Notes: generated from the letters alone by a model not told the origin. A stretch of DNA of 44,810 nt from CAZNKO01 sp964573855 (GCA_964573855.1 CAZNKO010000002.1:1-44810); one strand, 5' to 3'. Numbered from the stretch's first letter, positions 15,373 to 23,100 are shown. Made by a program: numbers and translations.

Positions 15373-15933
15373 ATGAATTTTCCTGTGGTCGTTCAACATC
15401 GGCACGTGCATTTGTCGGAGGAAGATCAAGCAAAATTGTTCGGAGAGGATGCGGCGCCGACCCCAGTCCGTCAGCTCGAGCACCAAGGTCAGGTCGTGTA
15501 TCGCGAGACCGTGGACCTGGTCGGAAAATCCGGCCGTCTCGAGCGCGTCCGCGTGCTCGGGCCCGCGCGGGAGAAAACCCAGGTGGAAGTCGCCGCGACC
15601 GACGCCTCTGCCCTCGGGATCGACGCTCCCGTCCGGCTTTCAGGAGATCTCACGAAGAGCGGCAGCTGCGAGCTCGTGGGGCCGGCGGGGAAGCTCAAGG
15701 TGAAGAGTGCCGTCATTATCCCGGCTCGCCATCTGCATTGTCCTTCTGCCGAATCGAAAAAACTCGGGCTTGTGCAAGGTCAGATCCTATCTTTAAAAAC
15801 CCCCGACGGCACCGAGATCGAACATCTGACGGTCCGGATCCATCCCACCTTCCGCCCCGCCTTTCACCTTGCCGCGGACGAAGCCGCCGAATACTGGCTT
15901 CACACCGGCGATCACGTGACCATTGTTATATGA
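15373..15933 (+). CDS. pduL: PduL-like phosphate acyltransferase
   Basis: A 186-residue PduL-family phosphotransacylase, which interconverts acyl-CoA and acyl phosphate and is unrelated to Pta. The zinc-binding His motifs are present: QHRHVHLSEED near the N-terminus, PARHLHCP in the middle, and VRIHPTFRPAFHLAADEAAEYW near the end. No encapsulation peptide and no microcompartment genes are seen, so it is more likely a free enzyme that makes acetyl phosphate for substrate-level ATP formation with an acetate kinase encoded elsewhere. The ATG at 15373 has a good AAGGAGG site. The next gene overlaps its stop by ATGA. Confidence 0.85.
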   Translation: MNFPVVVQHRHVHLSEEDQAKLFGEDAAPTPVRQLEHQGQVVYRETVDLVGKSGRLERVRVLGPAREKTQVEVAATDASALGIDAPVRLSGDLTKSGSCELVGPAGKLKVKSAVIIPARHLHCPSAESKKLGLVQGQILSLKTPDGTEIEHLTVRIHPTFRPAFHLAADEAAEYWLHTGDHVTIVI

Positions 15934-17150
15934 AATTTTACACGACTCAGCGACCAGTGACCCGGGACGAGGGACGAGGACAAAATTTTTTCGTTTTATT
16001 TTTTATCCTGGTTACTAGTCTCTGGTTCCTGGTCCCTTTGTATTTCGCCCACGCCGCTTCGGTTGACCTTTCTATTTCCAGCGATGGAATTTTCTTTTCA
16101 AAAACAACCCTCATCGCCGGTGACCGTATTCGCCTCTATGCGACGGTTCGAAACGTTGGGACCGAAGATGTCTCCGGCTACGTGACATTTTATCAGGGAG
16201 CCGCGGCGATCGGAGATTCGCAGGTGATTTCGGTCCGCGCGGGCGGCGTCCCCGAGGAGGTGTATGTAGATTTCACGGTGCCACCGAATACCTTCAACAT
16301 CCGGGCGGACATCCGCGGAACGGACCCCCAGGACATGAACTCCGCAAACGACAGCGCGCTCACAGGGCTTTTTACGCCCGTCGTGGATGATGATCGGGAT
16401 GGGGTGGAAAACTCTAAGGATAATTGTCCGTCCACTGCGAACGCCAGCCAGACGGACACGGATGGAGATAAATTGGGAGACGCGTGTGATCCGGATGATG
16501 ATAATGACGGGCTGACCGATGCAGAGGAAGCAAACAAGGGCACGAGTCCGACCAAGGCTGACACGGACGGCGATGGGGTGAATGACAAAGACGACGCCTA
16601 TCCGACTGATCCCTCAAAATCCAAGGTGCCGCCTCCGCCTCCTCCGCCTGCTCCAGAACCGGAACCTGCTCCAGCTCCGGCACCAAAACCTGCCCCGGCC
16701 CCGACCCCGGCGCCATCTCCCGCTCCCGCGCCTTCTTCTCCTGAAACTCCTACAACTTCTGAAACCCCTTCCGCCCCTTCCAACTCTTCCTCCCCCATCT
16801 CTTCCAAGGCGACATTTACATTCCGTCGCACTTCCTGGAATACGTACGAATTTTCTGCACTTGCCCCAGACACGGCTTCCTCTCGGTTCACATGGGACTT
16901 CGGCGATGGTGTTACTTCAAATCGTCACACGGTGACTCATGTGTATCGTGCACCGGGAGAATATACGGCCCGGTTCTCTTCGACCGATGCCGCGGGGGAG
17001 ACCACCGAAGATCAAACCCGCGTCTATGTTCCATTTTTTACCTTGCATAATCCGCTCGTGCTCGGACTCATTTCTGTTCTGGGACTTTTGTTCTTGGTCG
17101 GGATAGGGGCGATCGTGCGCACGAGCCGCAAGAAGGGGGAGGAGGAATAA
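15930..17150 (+). CDS. Surface protein with TSP3-type Ca-binding repeats, Pro-rich linker and PKD domain
   Basis: A 406-residue membrane-anchored protein. Order: N-terminal signal segment (about 20-39, ending FAHA-AS), a CARDB-like beta domain (45-140), Ca-binding thrombospondin type 3 repeats (about 150-230, DDDRDGVENSKDNC, DTDGDKLGDACDPDDDNDG, DTDGDGVNDKDD), a long Pro/Ala linker (230-290), a PKD domain with FTWDFGDG and THVYRAPGEY (292-368), and a C-terminal membrane helix plus basic tail. The frame opens earlier, but ATG 15930 overlaps the pduL stop and begins the signal segment. The N-terminal codons lie inside a paired heptamer array. Likely a cell-surface adhesin or spacer; it is coupled to murJ. 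Confidence 0.8.
   Translation: MKFYTTQRPVTRDEGRGQNFFVLFFILVTSLWFLVPLYFAHAASVDLSISSDGIFFSKTTLIAGDRIRLYATVRNVGTEDVSGYVTFYQGAAAIGDSQVISVRAGGVPEEVYVDFTVPPNTFNIRADIRGTDPQDMNSANDSALTGLFTPVVDDDRDGVENSKDNCPSTANASQTDTDGDKLGDACDPDDDNDGLTDAEEANKGTSPTKADTDGDGVNDKDDAYPTDPSKSKVPPPPPPPAPEPEPAPAPAPKPAPAPTPAPSPAPAPSSPETPTTSETPSAPSNSSSPISSKATFTFRRTSWNTYEFSALAPDTASSRFTWDFGDGVTSNRHTVTHVYRAPGEYTARFSSTDAAGETTEDQTRVYVPFFTLHNPLVLGLISVLGLLFLVGIGAIVRTSRKKGEEE
15952..16035. repeat. Paired facing heptamer arrays in the signal-segment codons
   Basis: The left array is GACCAGT, GACCCGG, GACGAGG, GACGAGG (15952-15979). The right array is CTGGTTA, CTAGTCT, CTGGTTC, CTGGTCC (16008-16035), which in reverse complement has the same GACCAG-type unit. 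The two can pair as a hairpin and they encode part of the N-terminus of the surface protein. Confidence 0.75.
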
Positions 17151-18766
17151 TGTTCAGCTTCTTAAACACGGAGTCAAAAACCATCATGAGCGCCGCGGCC
17201 ATCGTCGGCGTTCTTTCCTTTGCGAGTCGCCTCGTCGGTCTCATCCGCGACCGCGTGCTCGCCGGGCTCTATGGCGCGGGTGATGTCCTCGACATTTACT
17301 ATACGGCATTCAAAGTGCCGGACCTTCTTTTTAATTTGCTCGTCGTCGGGGCCTTGTCCGCGAGTTTCATCCCGCTTTTCACGAAATATTATTACAACCA
17401 CGAGCAAAAACGCGCTTGGGATCTCGCGAACAACATTCTCCATTTACTTCTCATTGTGTTTAGCGTTTTGGCGATCGCGGCCGCATTTTTTTCCGAGCCC
17501 TTGGCACACGTCCTGGCACCCGGCTTTTCAGAAGCTAAACAAACGGATGTTGCTGCCTTTACCCGTGTCATGCTTATCGCACAAGTGGTCTTGGCTGTTT
17601 CCATGGTGTTTGGAAGCGCCTTGCAAGGGATGAAGCGATTCTTTCTCTATTCTTTTGCTCCGATCTTTTACAATGCTGGTATTATTATAGGGGCGCTCTG
17701 GCTCACCCAATGGCTTGGGCCGATCGGGCTCGCCTGGGGAGTGGTGCTCGGAGCCACCCTGCACGCCGCGACGCAAATCATCGGGGCCTCTGCCGCAGGA
17801 TACCGGTATATCTGGCGGCTGCGGTTGTTAGACCCTGACAGTCGGCAGATTCTGCGCCTCATGGGCCCACGTGTCCTGACGCTCGGGATCTATCGCGTGC
17901 TTTTTCTCGTCTTTACGATGATTGCTTCTACCCTTGCCGTCGGGAGCGTCACGATTTATCAGTTCGCGGACAACATTCAGCTTTTTCCGATCGGCATCAT
18001 CGGCATCTCGTATGCGGTCGCGGCGTTTCCGTCCTTTGCGGAGCACTTGAGCCGTGGGGAGACGAAGAAATTTGTGGAGGTGTTTGCGGGGACGGTGCGG
18101 CAGGTTTTGTTTTTCATGATCCCGCTCACGATGTTATTTTTGATTCTGCGCGCACAGATTGTCCGTGTTGTTGTTGGCGCCGGCGCGTTTGACTGGACCG
18201 CCACGATTTTGACAGCCGACACCCTCGCTTTTTTTACTTTAAGCATGACGGCCCAGGCGCTCGTCTTTATCGTCATCCGCGCATTTTTTGCTTTGCATGA
18301 CACATGGACCCCATTCATCGCTGGATTGGTTTCAGCGATTCTCGGCGTCGTGAGTGCTCTCTTTTTTACCTCAATCTGGGGAGTGGTTGGGTTCGGCATG
18401 GCTTTTTCGCTCGCGGCGACGGTTCACCTCGTTCTTCTCTGGGTCCCGCTCCGCCAACGGATTGGCACGCTTGGCGAGTCCACCATGATCCGGCCGCTCT
18501 TTGTGATGTCGGTCGCTGGAATGGCCGCGGGGGTTGTGATGCAGCTCCTTAAATCCTGGGTCGTGACCTTCATTTCACTCAACACATTTTGGGGCGTCTT
18601 TGATCAGGGATTGATCGCGGGCGGCATCGGTCTTCTCGTCTATGTTGGCGTTGCCTACGCGTTCCGCAACCAAGAGCTTCTTGATTTGGTCCACGGCGCC
18701 CGCCGTCGCTTCCTCAAGCGCTATCATCCGGAAGAGACGATCACGCCGGAATCGCCGACCGTCTGA
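17150..18766 (+). CDS. murJ: Lipid II flippase MurJ
   Basis: MurJ moves lipid II across the membrane for peptidoglycan synthesis. The 538-residue protein has about 14 hydrophobic segments and the MviN/MOP-family N-terminus: SAAAIVGVLSFASRLVGLIRDRVLAGLYGAG, with the family's conserved Arg residues in SRLVGLIRDR, followed by DIYYTAFKVPDLLFNLLVVGALSASFIPLF. Its ATG overlaps the stop of the surface-protein gene (TAATG), so the two are translationally coupled. Length and motif content are normal. With the PAP2 phosphatase at 7814 it covers part of the lipid carrier cycle. Confidence 0.93.
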   Translation: MFSFLNTESKTIMSAAAIVGVLSFASRLVGLIRDRVLAGLYGAGDVLDIYYTAFKVPDLLFNLLVVGALSASFIPLFTKYYYNHEQKRAWDLANNILHLLLIVFSVLAIAAAFFSEPLAHVLAPGFSEAKQTDVAAFTRVMLIAQVVLAVSMVFGSALQGMKRFFLYSFAPIFYNAGIIIGALWLTQWLGPIGLAWGVVLGATLHAATQIIGASAAGYRYIWRLRLLDPDSRQILRLMGPRVLTLGIYRVLFLVFTMIASTLAVGSVTIYQFADNIQLFPIGIIGISYAVAAFPSFAEHLSRGETKKFVEVFAGTVRQVLFFMIPLTMLFLILRAQIVRVVVGAGAFDWTATILTADTLAFFTLSMTAQALVFIVIRAFFALHDTWTPFIAGLVSAILGVVSALFFTSIWGVVGFGMAFSLAATVHLVLLWVPLRQRIGTLGESTMIRPLFVMSVAGMAAGVVMQLLKSWVVTFISLNTFWGVFDQGLIAGGIGLLVYVGVAYAFRNQELLDLVHGARRRFLKRYHPEETITPESPTV

Positions 18767-18790
18767 TCGTTGCCAAAGAAGCGATTTTTA

Positions 18791-18858
18791 TGTCATCCTG
18801 ACCCCGCCGACGGCGGGGGAAGGATCCCTAGAGATTCTTCACTTCGTTCAGAATGACA
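18791..18858. repeat. TGTCATCCTGAC...GAATGACA palindromic repeat
   Basis: A gene-edge palindrome of the same family as at 7746 and 33719, here with an extra CCGCCGACGGCGG hairpin inserted after the left arm. It fills the gap between murJ and alaS and ends 5 bases before the alaS start. Confidence 0.75.
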
Positions 18859-18863
18859 CACAC

Positions 18864-20717
18864 ATGACTTCCAAAGAATTACGGGCACAATTCCTCAAGT
18901 TTTTTGCGAGCCGCGGACACACCGTGATCCCGTCCGCTTCGCTTATTCCGGAAAATGATCCGACCGTGCTTTTTACGACCGCGGGTATGCATCCGCTCGT
19001 GCCGTTTTTGCTTGGAGAAAAACATCCAGGCGGAAAGCGGCTCACGAACGTGCAGAAGTGCATACGCACCGGCGATATTGACGAGGTCGGGGACGATACG
19101 CACCTCACGTTTTTTGAAATGCTCGGCAATTGGTCGCTCGGGGATTACTTCAAGAAGGAAGCGATCGCATGGAGCTTTGAATTCCTGACGGACAAGAAAT
19201 GGCTGGGCGTGGATCCGTCGCATCTCGCGATCTCCGTCTTTGCCGGCGATGAAAGCGCGCCACGGGATGAGGAATCCGTTGCCCTTTGGCTCGGCCAGGG
19301 AATCCCGAAAGACCGGATCGCCTATCTCGGCAAGGAAGATAACTGGTGGCCGGCTGGCGGAAAACATCCAGGGCCGCAAGGGCCAGACACGGAGATTTTT
19401 TATTGGACCGGAGCCATAAAGCCACCAAAGAAATTTGATCCGACCGATAAGTCTTGGGTAGAAATTTGGAACAACGTGTTCATGCAGTTCAATCGTCTGC
19501 CAGATGGCACGCTCGCGCCATTGAAGCAAAAGAATGTTGATACTGGCATGGGCCTTGAGCGCACGGTGGCCGTATTGCAAGGGAAGAAGAGTGTTTTTGA
19601 AACAGACGGATTCGTACCGATCATTCAAGCGATTGAGAAAGAAACAAAAAAATTGTATAGGAGCAATGAACGTCTCATGCGTGTCGTCGCGGATCATGTG
19701 CGCTCGGCTGTGATGTTGGTCTCTGATGGTGTCGTACCATCCAACAAGGACCAAGGGTACGTTTTGCGTAAATTGATTCGTCGGTCTGTTCGATATCTCA
19801 AACAGTTGGAAGCAATGGAAGCTATTGGAGCCGTCGCGGTCGCCGCCGCCGATACGTTAAAAGATGCGTATCCTGTACTTGTTGAGCGTGGAGATAATAT
19901 CGTGAAGACGATTAAGGATGAAGAAGCCAAGTTTGCAAAGGGACTCAAAGAAGTAGAAAGACTTGTACGTATCGGGAAGATTGAACTGATTTCCGAGGGA
20001 GCGGAACCAAAGATTTATAATCGAGTAGATTCAAAGAAGGCCTTTGATATTTATCAGACGTACGGTTTCCCACTTGAGTTGATTCAAGAAGAGCTTGCAA
20101 AAAAAGCGTTGGTCGTTGACGAGAAAGAATTCAAGGAAGAATTCAACAAACATTTCAAAAAGCACCAAGACCTGTCGCGCGCGGGCGCGGGACAAAAATT
20201 TGCTGGCGGGCTCGCGGATCATGCGGAGGAAACCGTGCGTCTCCACACCGCCACCCATCTTCTCCATCAAGCCCTTCGCTCTGTGCTTGGGTCCCATGTG
20301 TTCCAGAAAGGATCGAACATCACGCGCGAACGCTTGCGCTTTGATTTTTCCCATCCAGAAAAAATGACCCAGGATCAAATTAAAGCGGTTGAAAAATTGG
20401 TGAACGAACAAATCAAAAAAGATCTCCCCGTGCATTATGAGATTCTCAACATTGAGGAAGCAAAGAGGCGCGGGGCGATTGGGCTCTTCGAGGACAAGTA
20501 CGCCCAGCTCGGCGGCAAGATCAAAGTGTATTTCGTGGGCGACCCTTCGACAGGCTCAGGGCAGGCGATTGATGGTTATTTCAGCAAGGAAGTTTGCGGC
20601 GGGCCGCACGTGAAGCGTTCTAGCGAGATTGGCACCCTCAAGATCACAAAAGAAGAGGCCGTCTCCTCTGGCGTCCGCCGGATCAAGGCAGTCGTGAATG
20701 GTCAAAACGTGCCTTAA
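18864..20717 (+). CDS. alaS: Alanyl-tRNA synthetase without C-Ala domain
   Basis: Charges tRNA-Ala. The class II catalytic core is complete (TTAGMHPLVPFLLGEKHPGG, FFEMLGNWSLGDYFK, NTGMGLERTVAVLQG-like VDTGMGLERTV), then the tRNA-recognition region, then the editing domain with H461/H465 in HTATH and C578/H582 in CGGPH. The protein stops at 617 residues, 35 residues after the editing Cys-His pair; a typical bacterial AlaRS is about 875 and continues with a linker and C-Ala domain. So the tRNA-elbow-binding domain is missing. A repeat (20543-20561) adds PSTGSGQA near residue 561, within the editing domain. The ATG at 18864 follows a palindromic repeat. Confidence 0.93.
   Translation: MTSKELRAQFLKFFASRGHTVIPSASLIPENDPTVLFTTAGMHPLVPFLLGEKHPGGKRLTNVQKCIRTGDIDEVGDDTHLTFFEMLGNWSLGDYFKKEAIAWSFEFLTDKKWLGVDPSHLAISVFAGDESAPRDEESVALWLGQGIPKDRIAYLGKEDNWWPAGGKHPGPQGPDTEIFYWTGAIKPPKKFDPTDKSWVEIWNNVFMQFNRLPDGTLAPLKQKNVDTGMGLERTVAVLQGKKSVFETDGFVPIIQAIEKETKKLYRSNERLMRVVADHVRSAVMLVSDGVVPSNKDQGYVLRKLIRRSVRYLKQLEAMEAIGAVAVAAADTLKDAYPVLVERGDNIVKTIKDEEAKFAKGLKEVERLVRIGKIELISEGAEPKIYNRVDSKKAFDIYQTYGFPLELIQEELAKKALVVDEKEFKEEFNKHFKKHQDLSRAGAGQKFAGGLADHAEETVRLHTATHLLHQALRSVLGSHVFQKGSNITRERLRFDFSHPEKMTQDQIKAVEKLVNEQIKKDLPVHYEILNIEEAKRRGAIGLFEDKYAQLGGKIKVYFVGDPSTGSGQAIDGYFSKEVCGGPHVKRSSEIGTLKITKEEAVSSGVRRIKAVVNGQNVP
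20543..20561. repeat. In-frame CCCTTCGACAGGCTCAGGG repeat in alaS
   Basis: A variant of the 19-base repeat found twice in the hydrolase, translated as PSTGSG in the AlaRS editing domain, 17 residues before the CxxxH zinc motif. The surrounding sequence is otherwise normal. Confidence 0.8.
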
Positions 20718-20737
20718 ATTAGCGCAAATAGACAAAC

Positions 20738-20766
20738 TTGACACCCACATGCGATTTCCCTACAAT
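20738..20766 (+). promoter_or_regulatory. Sigma-70 type promoter of the infA-rpsI operon
   Basis: TTGACA at 20738-20743, a 17-base spacer, then TACAAT at 20761-20766. This is close to the ideal housekeeping promoter and the best one in the window. It lies 71 bases upstream of the infA start and directly after alaS, so it should drive infA and the ribosomal genes. Confidence 0.85.
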
Positions 20767-20837
20767 ATGCGCGCCTGCGATTGTCCACAGATCCCTTGCG
20801 ATTTTTTGGCTCAGATGATAGACTTTCGGCACTCTTT

Positions 20838-21071
20838 ATGAGTGATCAAGGGAACTCAGCGACAAAGCAGTTTATCGAAATGCGAGGAACGGTGGATGAA
20901 CTTCTGCCGTCCGCTCAATTCAAAATCACCCTTGAGAACGGGCAGAACATCATCGGACACTTGTCCGGCAAGATGCGTCTCAATCGCATCCGTCTTCTTC
21001 CGGGCGACGAGGTAAAGGTCGAGATGAGTCCGTACGATCTCACAAAAGGGCGTGTCGTGTATCGATTTTAA
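20838..21071 (+). CDS. infA: Translation initiation factor IF-1
   Basis: IF-1 binds the ribosomal A site during initiation. The 77-residue OB-fold protein has the expected MRGTVDELLPSAQFKITLENG, GHLSGKMRLNRIRLLPGDEVKVE and SPYDLTKGRVVYRF. The ATG at 20838 is chosen over upstream frames because it matches the family start with a short extension (MSDQGNSATKQFIE). It is the first gene after the strong promoter, in the usual infA-rpmJ-rpsM order. Confidence 0.93.
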   Translation: MSDQGNSATKQFIEMRGTVDELLPSAQFKITLENGQNIIGHLSGKMRLNRIRLLPGDEVKVEMSPYDLTKGRVVYRF

Positions 21072-21081
21072 CAGTGAGACA

Positions 21082-21142
21082 TTGGGAGTTGGAAATTGGA
21101 GGTGGGACGTGTTTCGTCCAACATCTCATCTCCAACCCCCAA
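21082..21142. repeat. Paired facing heptamer arrays between infA and rpmJ
   Basis: Left units TTGGGAG, TTGGAAA, TTGGAGG, TGGGACG (21082-21109), a five-base loop, then right units CGTCCAA, CATCTCA, TCTCCAA, CCCCCAA (21115-21142). Both halves keep exact seven-base phase, and they are mutually complementary, so the transcript can fold into a hairpin just before the rpmJ start. Confidence 0.85.
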
Positions 21143-21154
21143 TTTCTATTATTT

Positions 21155-21268
21155 ATGAAGGTGCGATCCTCCGCCAAGGCCATGTGCCGCGACTGCAAAG
21201 TGATCCGACGCCGCGGTCGGGTGGTTGTGATCTGCAAGGACCCAAGACATAAACAGCGACAAGGATAA
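21155..21268 (+). CDS. rpmJ: Ribosomal protein L36
   Basis: L36 is a small zinc-ribbon protein of the large subunit. The 37-residue sequence MKVRSSAKAMCRDCKVIRRR has the full ligand set of the zinc-binding form: C11, C14, C27 and H32, and ends HKQRQG. Length is normal. It lies between two heptamer hairpins, in its usual place between infA and rpsM. Confidence 0.93.
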   Translation: MKVRSSAKAMCRDCKVIRRRGRVVVICKDPRHKQRQG

Positions 21269-21272
21269 ATAC

Positions 21273-21349
21273 GTGGATTGTGGAACGTGTAACGTGGAAC
21301 GTCTAACGTTATACGATCCACGATCTACGATCTACGATTCACGACCAAC
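21273..21349. repeat. Long heptamer array between rpmJ and rpsM
   Basis: Eleven units in unbroken seven-base phase: GTGGATT, GTGGAAC, GTGTAAC, GTGGAAC, GTCTAAC, GTTATAC, then GATCCAC, GATCTAC, GATCTAC, GATTCAC, GACCAAC. The first six are roughly the reverse complement of the last five, so a long hairpin can form. There is no open frame across it. Confidence 0.85.
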
Positions 21350-21357
21350 GAATATCT

Positions 21358-21744
21358 ATGGCACGCATTGCCGGCGTCACACTCCCGAACGAAAAACGCA
21401 TTGTGGTGGCCCTCACCTATATTTATGGTGTCGGGACATCAACCGCGCGGAAAGTTTTGAAGGAAGCGAAGGTCAGCGAGGATATCCATGCGAAAGATCT
21501 GACCGAGACGCAGGCCGCCGCGATTCGGAACATTTTGGAAAAGAATTATCGTCTGGAAGGGGAGTTGAAGCGCCAGGTGCTTTCGAACATCAAGCGGCTG
21601 AAAGACATTGGGAGCTATCGCGGTATCCGCCACGTCAAAAAACTTCCGGTGCGCGGCCAGCGGACCAAGACGAATTCCCGCACCGTGCGCGGCAATGTGC
21701 GCCGCACGATGACGAGCGGCCGCCGTGTCCTCACAAAGACCTAA
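21358..21744 (+). CDS. rpsM: Ribosomal protein S13
   Basis: S13 sits in the 30S head and contacts tRNA and the 50S bridge. The 128-residue sequence has MARIAGVTLPNEKRIVVALTYIYGVG, the helix-two-turn-helix region and the basic C-terminal tail with YRGIRHVKKLPVRGQRTKTNSRTVRG. Length is close to normal. The composite palindromic element begins on the last base of its stop codon. Confidence 0.95.
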   Translation: MARIAGVTLPNEKRIVVALTYIYGVGTSTARKVLKEAKVSEDIHAKDLTETQAAAIRNILEKNYRLEGELKRQVLSNIKRLKDIGSYRGIRHVKKLPVRGQRTKTNSRTVRGNVRRTMTSGRRVLTKT

Positions 21745-22010
21745 GGGTGTGGGATGCATATAGCATCAATTGAGCGGAGCCAGTTTTGTTCAGCTGCAAG
21801 GCGTCGAGGAGCGACGCGATGCCAAAGCATCGCGAGCGACGAGCAACGCAGCAGATGGATGAAACTGGCCCGCCCAAGGGGAAGCTCAAATCTGGCTGAT
21901 TTCTGCGTTGCTCCTCCTTGAAGGAGCTTAAGCTCCTCCTTCGTCGTCGCGCCTTGAAATCATCACACATTTGAGCTTCTCAATTCGATGCTATATGCAT
22001 TTCACACCCT
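21744..22010. mobile_element. Composite MITE/BIME-like element between rpsM and rpsK
   Basis: The ends AGGGTGTGGGATGCATATAG (from 21744) and its facing copy (to 22010) are 24-base inverted repeats that agree at 22 positions. Inside are two REP-like cores in opposite orientation: CAGCTGCAAGGCG...GCAACGCAGCAGATG (21791-21857), with a GCGATGC-CAAA-GCATCGC hairpin, and a second one (about 21902-21957) with the palindrome AGGAGCTTAAGCTCCT. The core ends match the element at 6925-7051. It encodes nothing convincing. It separates two genes normally almost adjacent. Confidence 0.8.
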
Positions 22011-22013
22011 AAT

Positions 22014-22457
22014 ATGGCAACGGCAACCGTCAAACCGGCAGCAAAAACGACCGCCGAAGCCGCTGCCTCCCCGGTCGTGAAACCACGCAAGAAGACCAAA
22101 GCCGTGCGGCAGGTTCCGCACGGCTGTGCCTACGTTCAGGCAACCTACAACAACACGATCATCACGATCACGGACTTAAACGGCAATACGCTCGGATGGG
22201 CCTCGGCCGGCAACTGCGGATTCACGGGCCCCAAAAAGGCCACCCCGTATGCCGCGAGCATTATTGTGAAGACGATTGCGGATCGGGTGAAAGATTTCGG
22301 AGTGAAAGATTTGAACGTATTTGTAAAAGGAGTAGGGCAGGGGCGCGATTCCGCGGTTCGGGCCTTGAACACCCAGGGCTTTAACGTGCTGACCATGAAG
22401 GACGTCACGGCTTTGCCGCATAACGGCTGTCGCCCGTCACGGCCGCGTCGCGTGTAA
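22014..22457 (+). CDS. rpsK: Ribosomal protein S11
   Basis: S11 lines the 30S platform near the mRNA exit. The 147-residue protein has a low-complexity Ala/Lys N-terminal extension of about 30 residues, then the conserved body: YVQATYNNTIITITDLNGN, SAGNCGFTGPKKATPYAA and the C-terminal ALPHNGCRPSRPRRV. It starts 3 bases after the composite palindromic element ends, with no Shine-Dalgarno site, so the element or read-through must supply its expression signals. Confidence 0.95.
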   Translation: MATATVKPAAKTTAEAAASPVVKPRKKTKAVRQVPHGCAYVQATYNNTIITITDLNGNTLGWASAGNCGFTGPKKATPYAASIIVKTIADRVKDFGVKDLNVFVKGVGQGRDSAVRALNTQGFNVLTMKDVTALPHNGCRPSRPRRV

Positions 22458-22464
22458 AAATCCT

Positions 22465-23085
22465 ATGGGAGTCTCCCTCAAATCCACTTGCAAACTTTGC
22501 CGCCGGGAAGGCGTGTCGCTCTGCGGCCGCGAGAATTGCGCGGTTAAGCGCCGGCCGTTCCCGCCAGGCGTGCATGGGCCCGCGCAGATGAAGCGCCGGC
22601 CTCGTTTGTCATCCTACGGCACACAGCTCCGGGAAAAGCAGAAGGCCAAGCGCCTCTACAACATCATGGAGCGCCAGTTCCGCCGCTATTTCGAGAACGC
22701 GTCCAAAAAGAAAGGCAACACCGCGACGTATTTGATCCAGCTCCTTGAAACCCGGCTCGACAATGTCGTGTACCGCTTGGGGCTCGCCCTCACTCGCCGC
22801 CAGGCCCGCCAAATGGTAAGCCACGGTTTCTTTACCGTGAATGGCAAGCCGGTCAACATCCCGTCCTACCAAACACACCCAGGCGACATCGTCGCTGTAA
22901 AGGAATCGAAGCGCGCCAAGGGCCTCCTCGGCAACATTCAGGAGCGTCTTGCAAAAGTGGAGGCTCCGAAATGGCTTTCCCTCGAGGCAGTGAACCTGAC
23001 GGGCAAGGTTACGGCCCTGCCGGAAGGGGAGGACCTCCGGCAGGTGTTTGACCCCACCCTCATTGTCGAATTTTATTCCCGTTAA
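22465..23085 (+). CDS. rpsD: Ribosomal protein S4
   Basis: S4 is a primary 16S rRNA binder and assembly initiator. The 206-residue sequence keeps the N-terminal zinc site (CKLCRREGVSLCG...C) seen in C+ forms, the RNA-binding core LLETRLDNVVYRLGLALTRRQARQMVSHGFFTVNGKPVNIPS (S4 domain), and ends PTLIVEFYSR. Length is normal. It follows rpsK by 7 bases. Confidence 0.95.
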   Translation: MGVSLKSTCKLCRREGVSLCGRENCAVKRRPFPPGVHGPAQMKRRPRLSSYGTQLREKQKAKRLYNIMERQFRRYFENASKKKGNTATYLIQLLETRLDNVVYRLGLALTRRQARQMVSHGFFTVNGKPVNIPSYQTHPGDIVAVKESKRAKGLLGNIQERLAKVEAPKWLSLEAVNLTGKVTALPEGEDLRQVFDPTLIVEFYSR

Positions 23086-23100
23086 TTTTTTCACGGGATT

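Noticed and set aside
15738..15929. A 64-residue N-terminal extension of the surface protein
   Set aside because: It overlaps pduL in another frame and would bury the signal segment. ATG 15930 couples to the pduL stop.
21082..21349. CRISPR array
   Set aside because: The repeat unit is seven bases with no spacers of constant length, and no cas operon is present; the Cas4-like gene at 29645 is far away and stand-alone.
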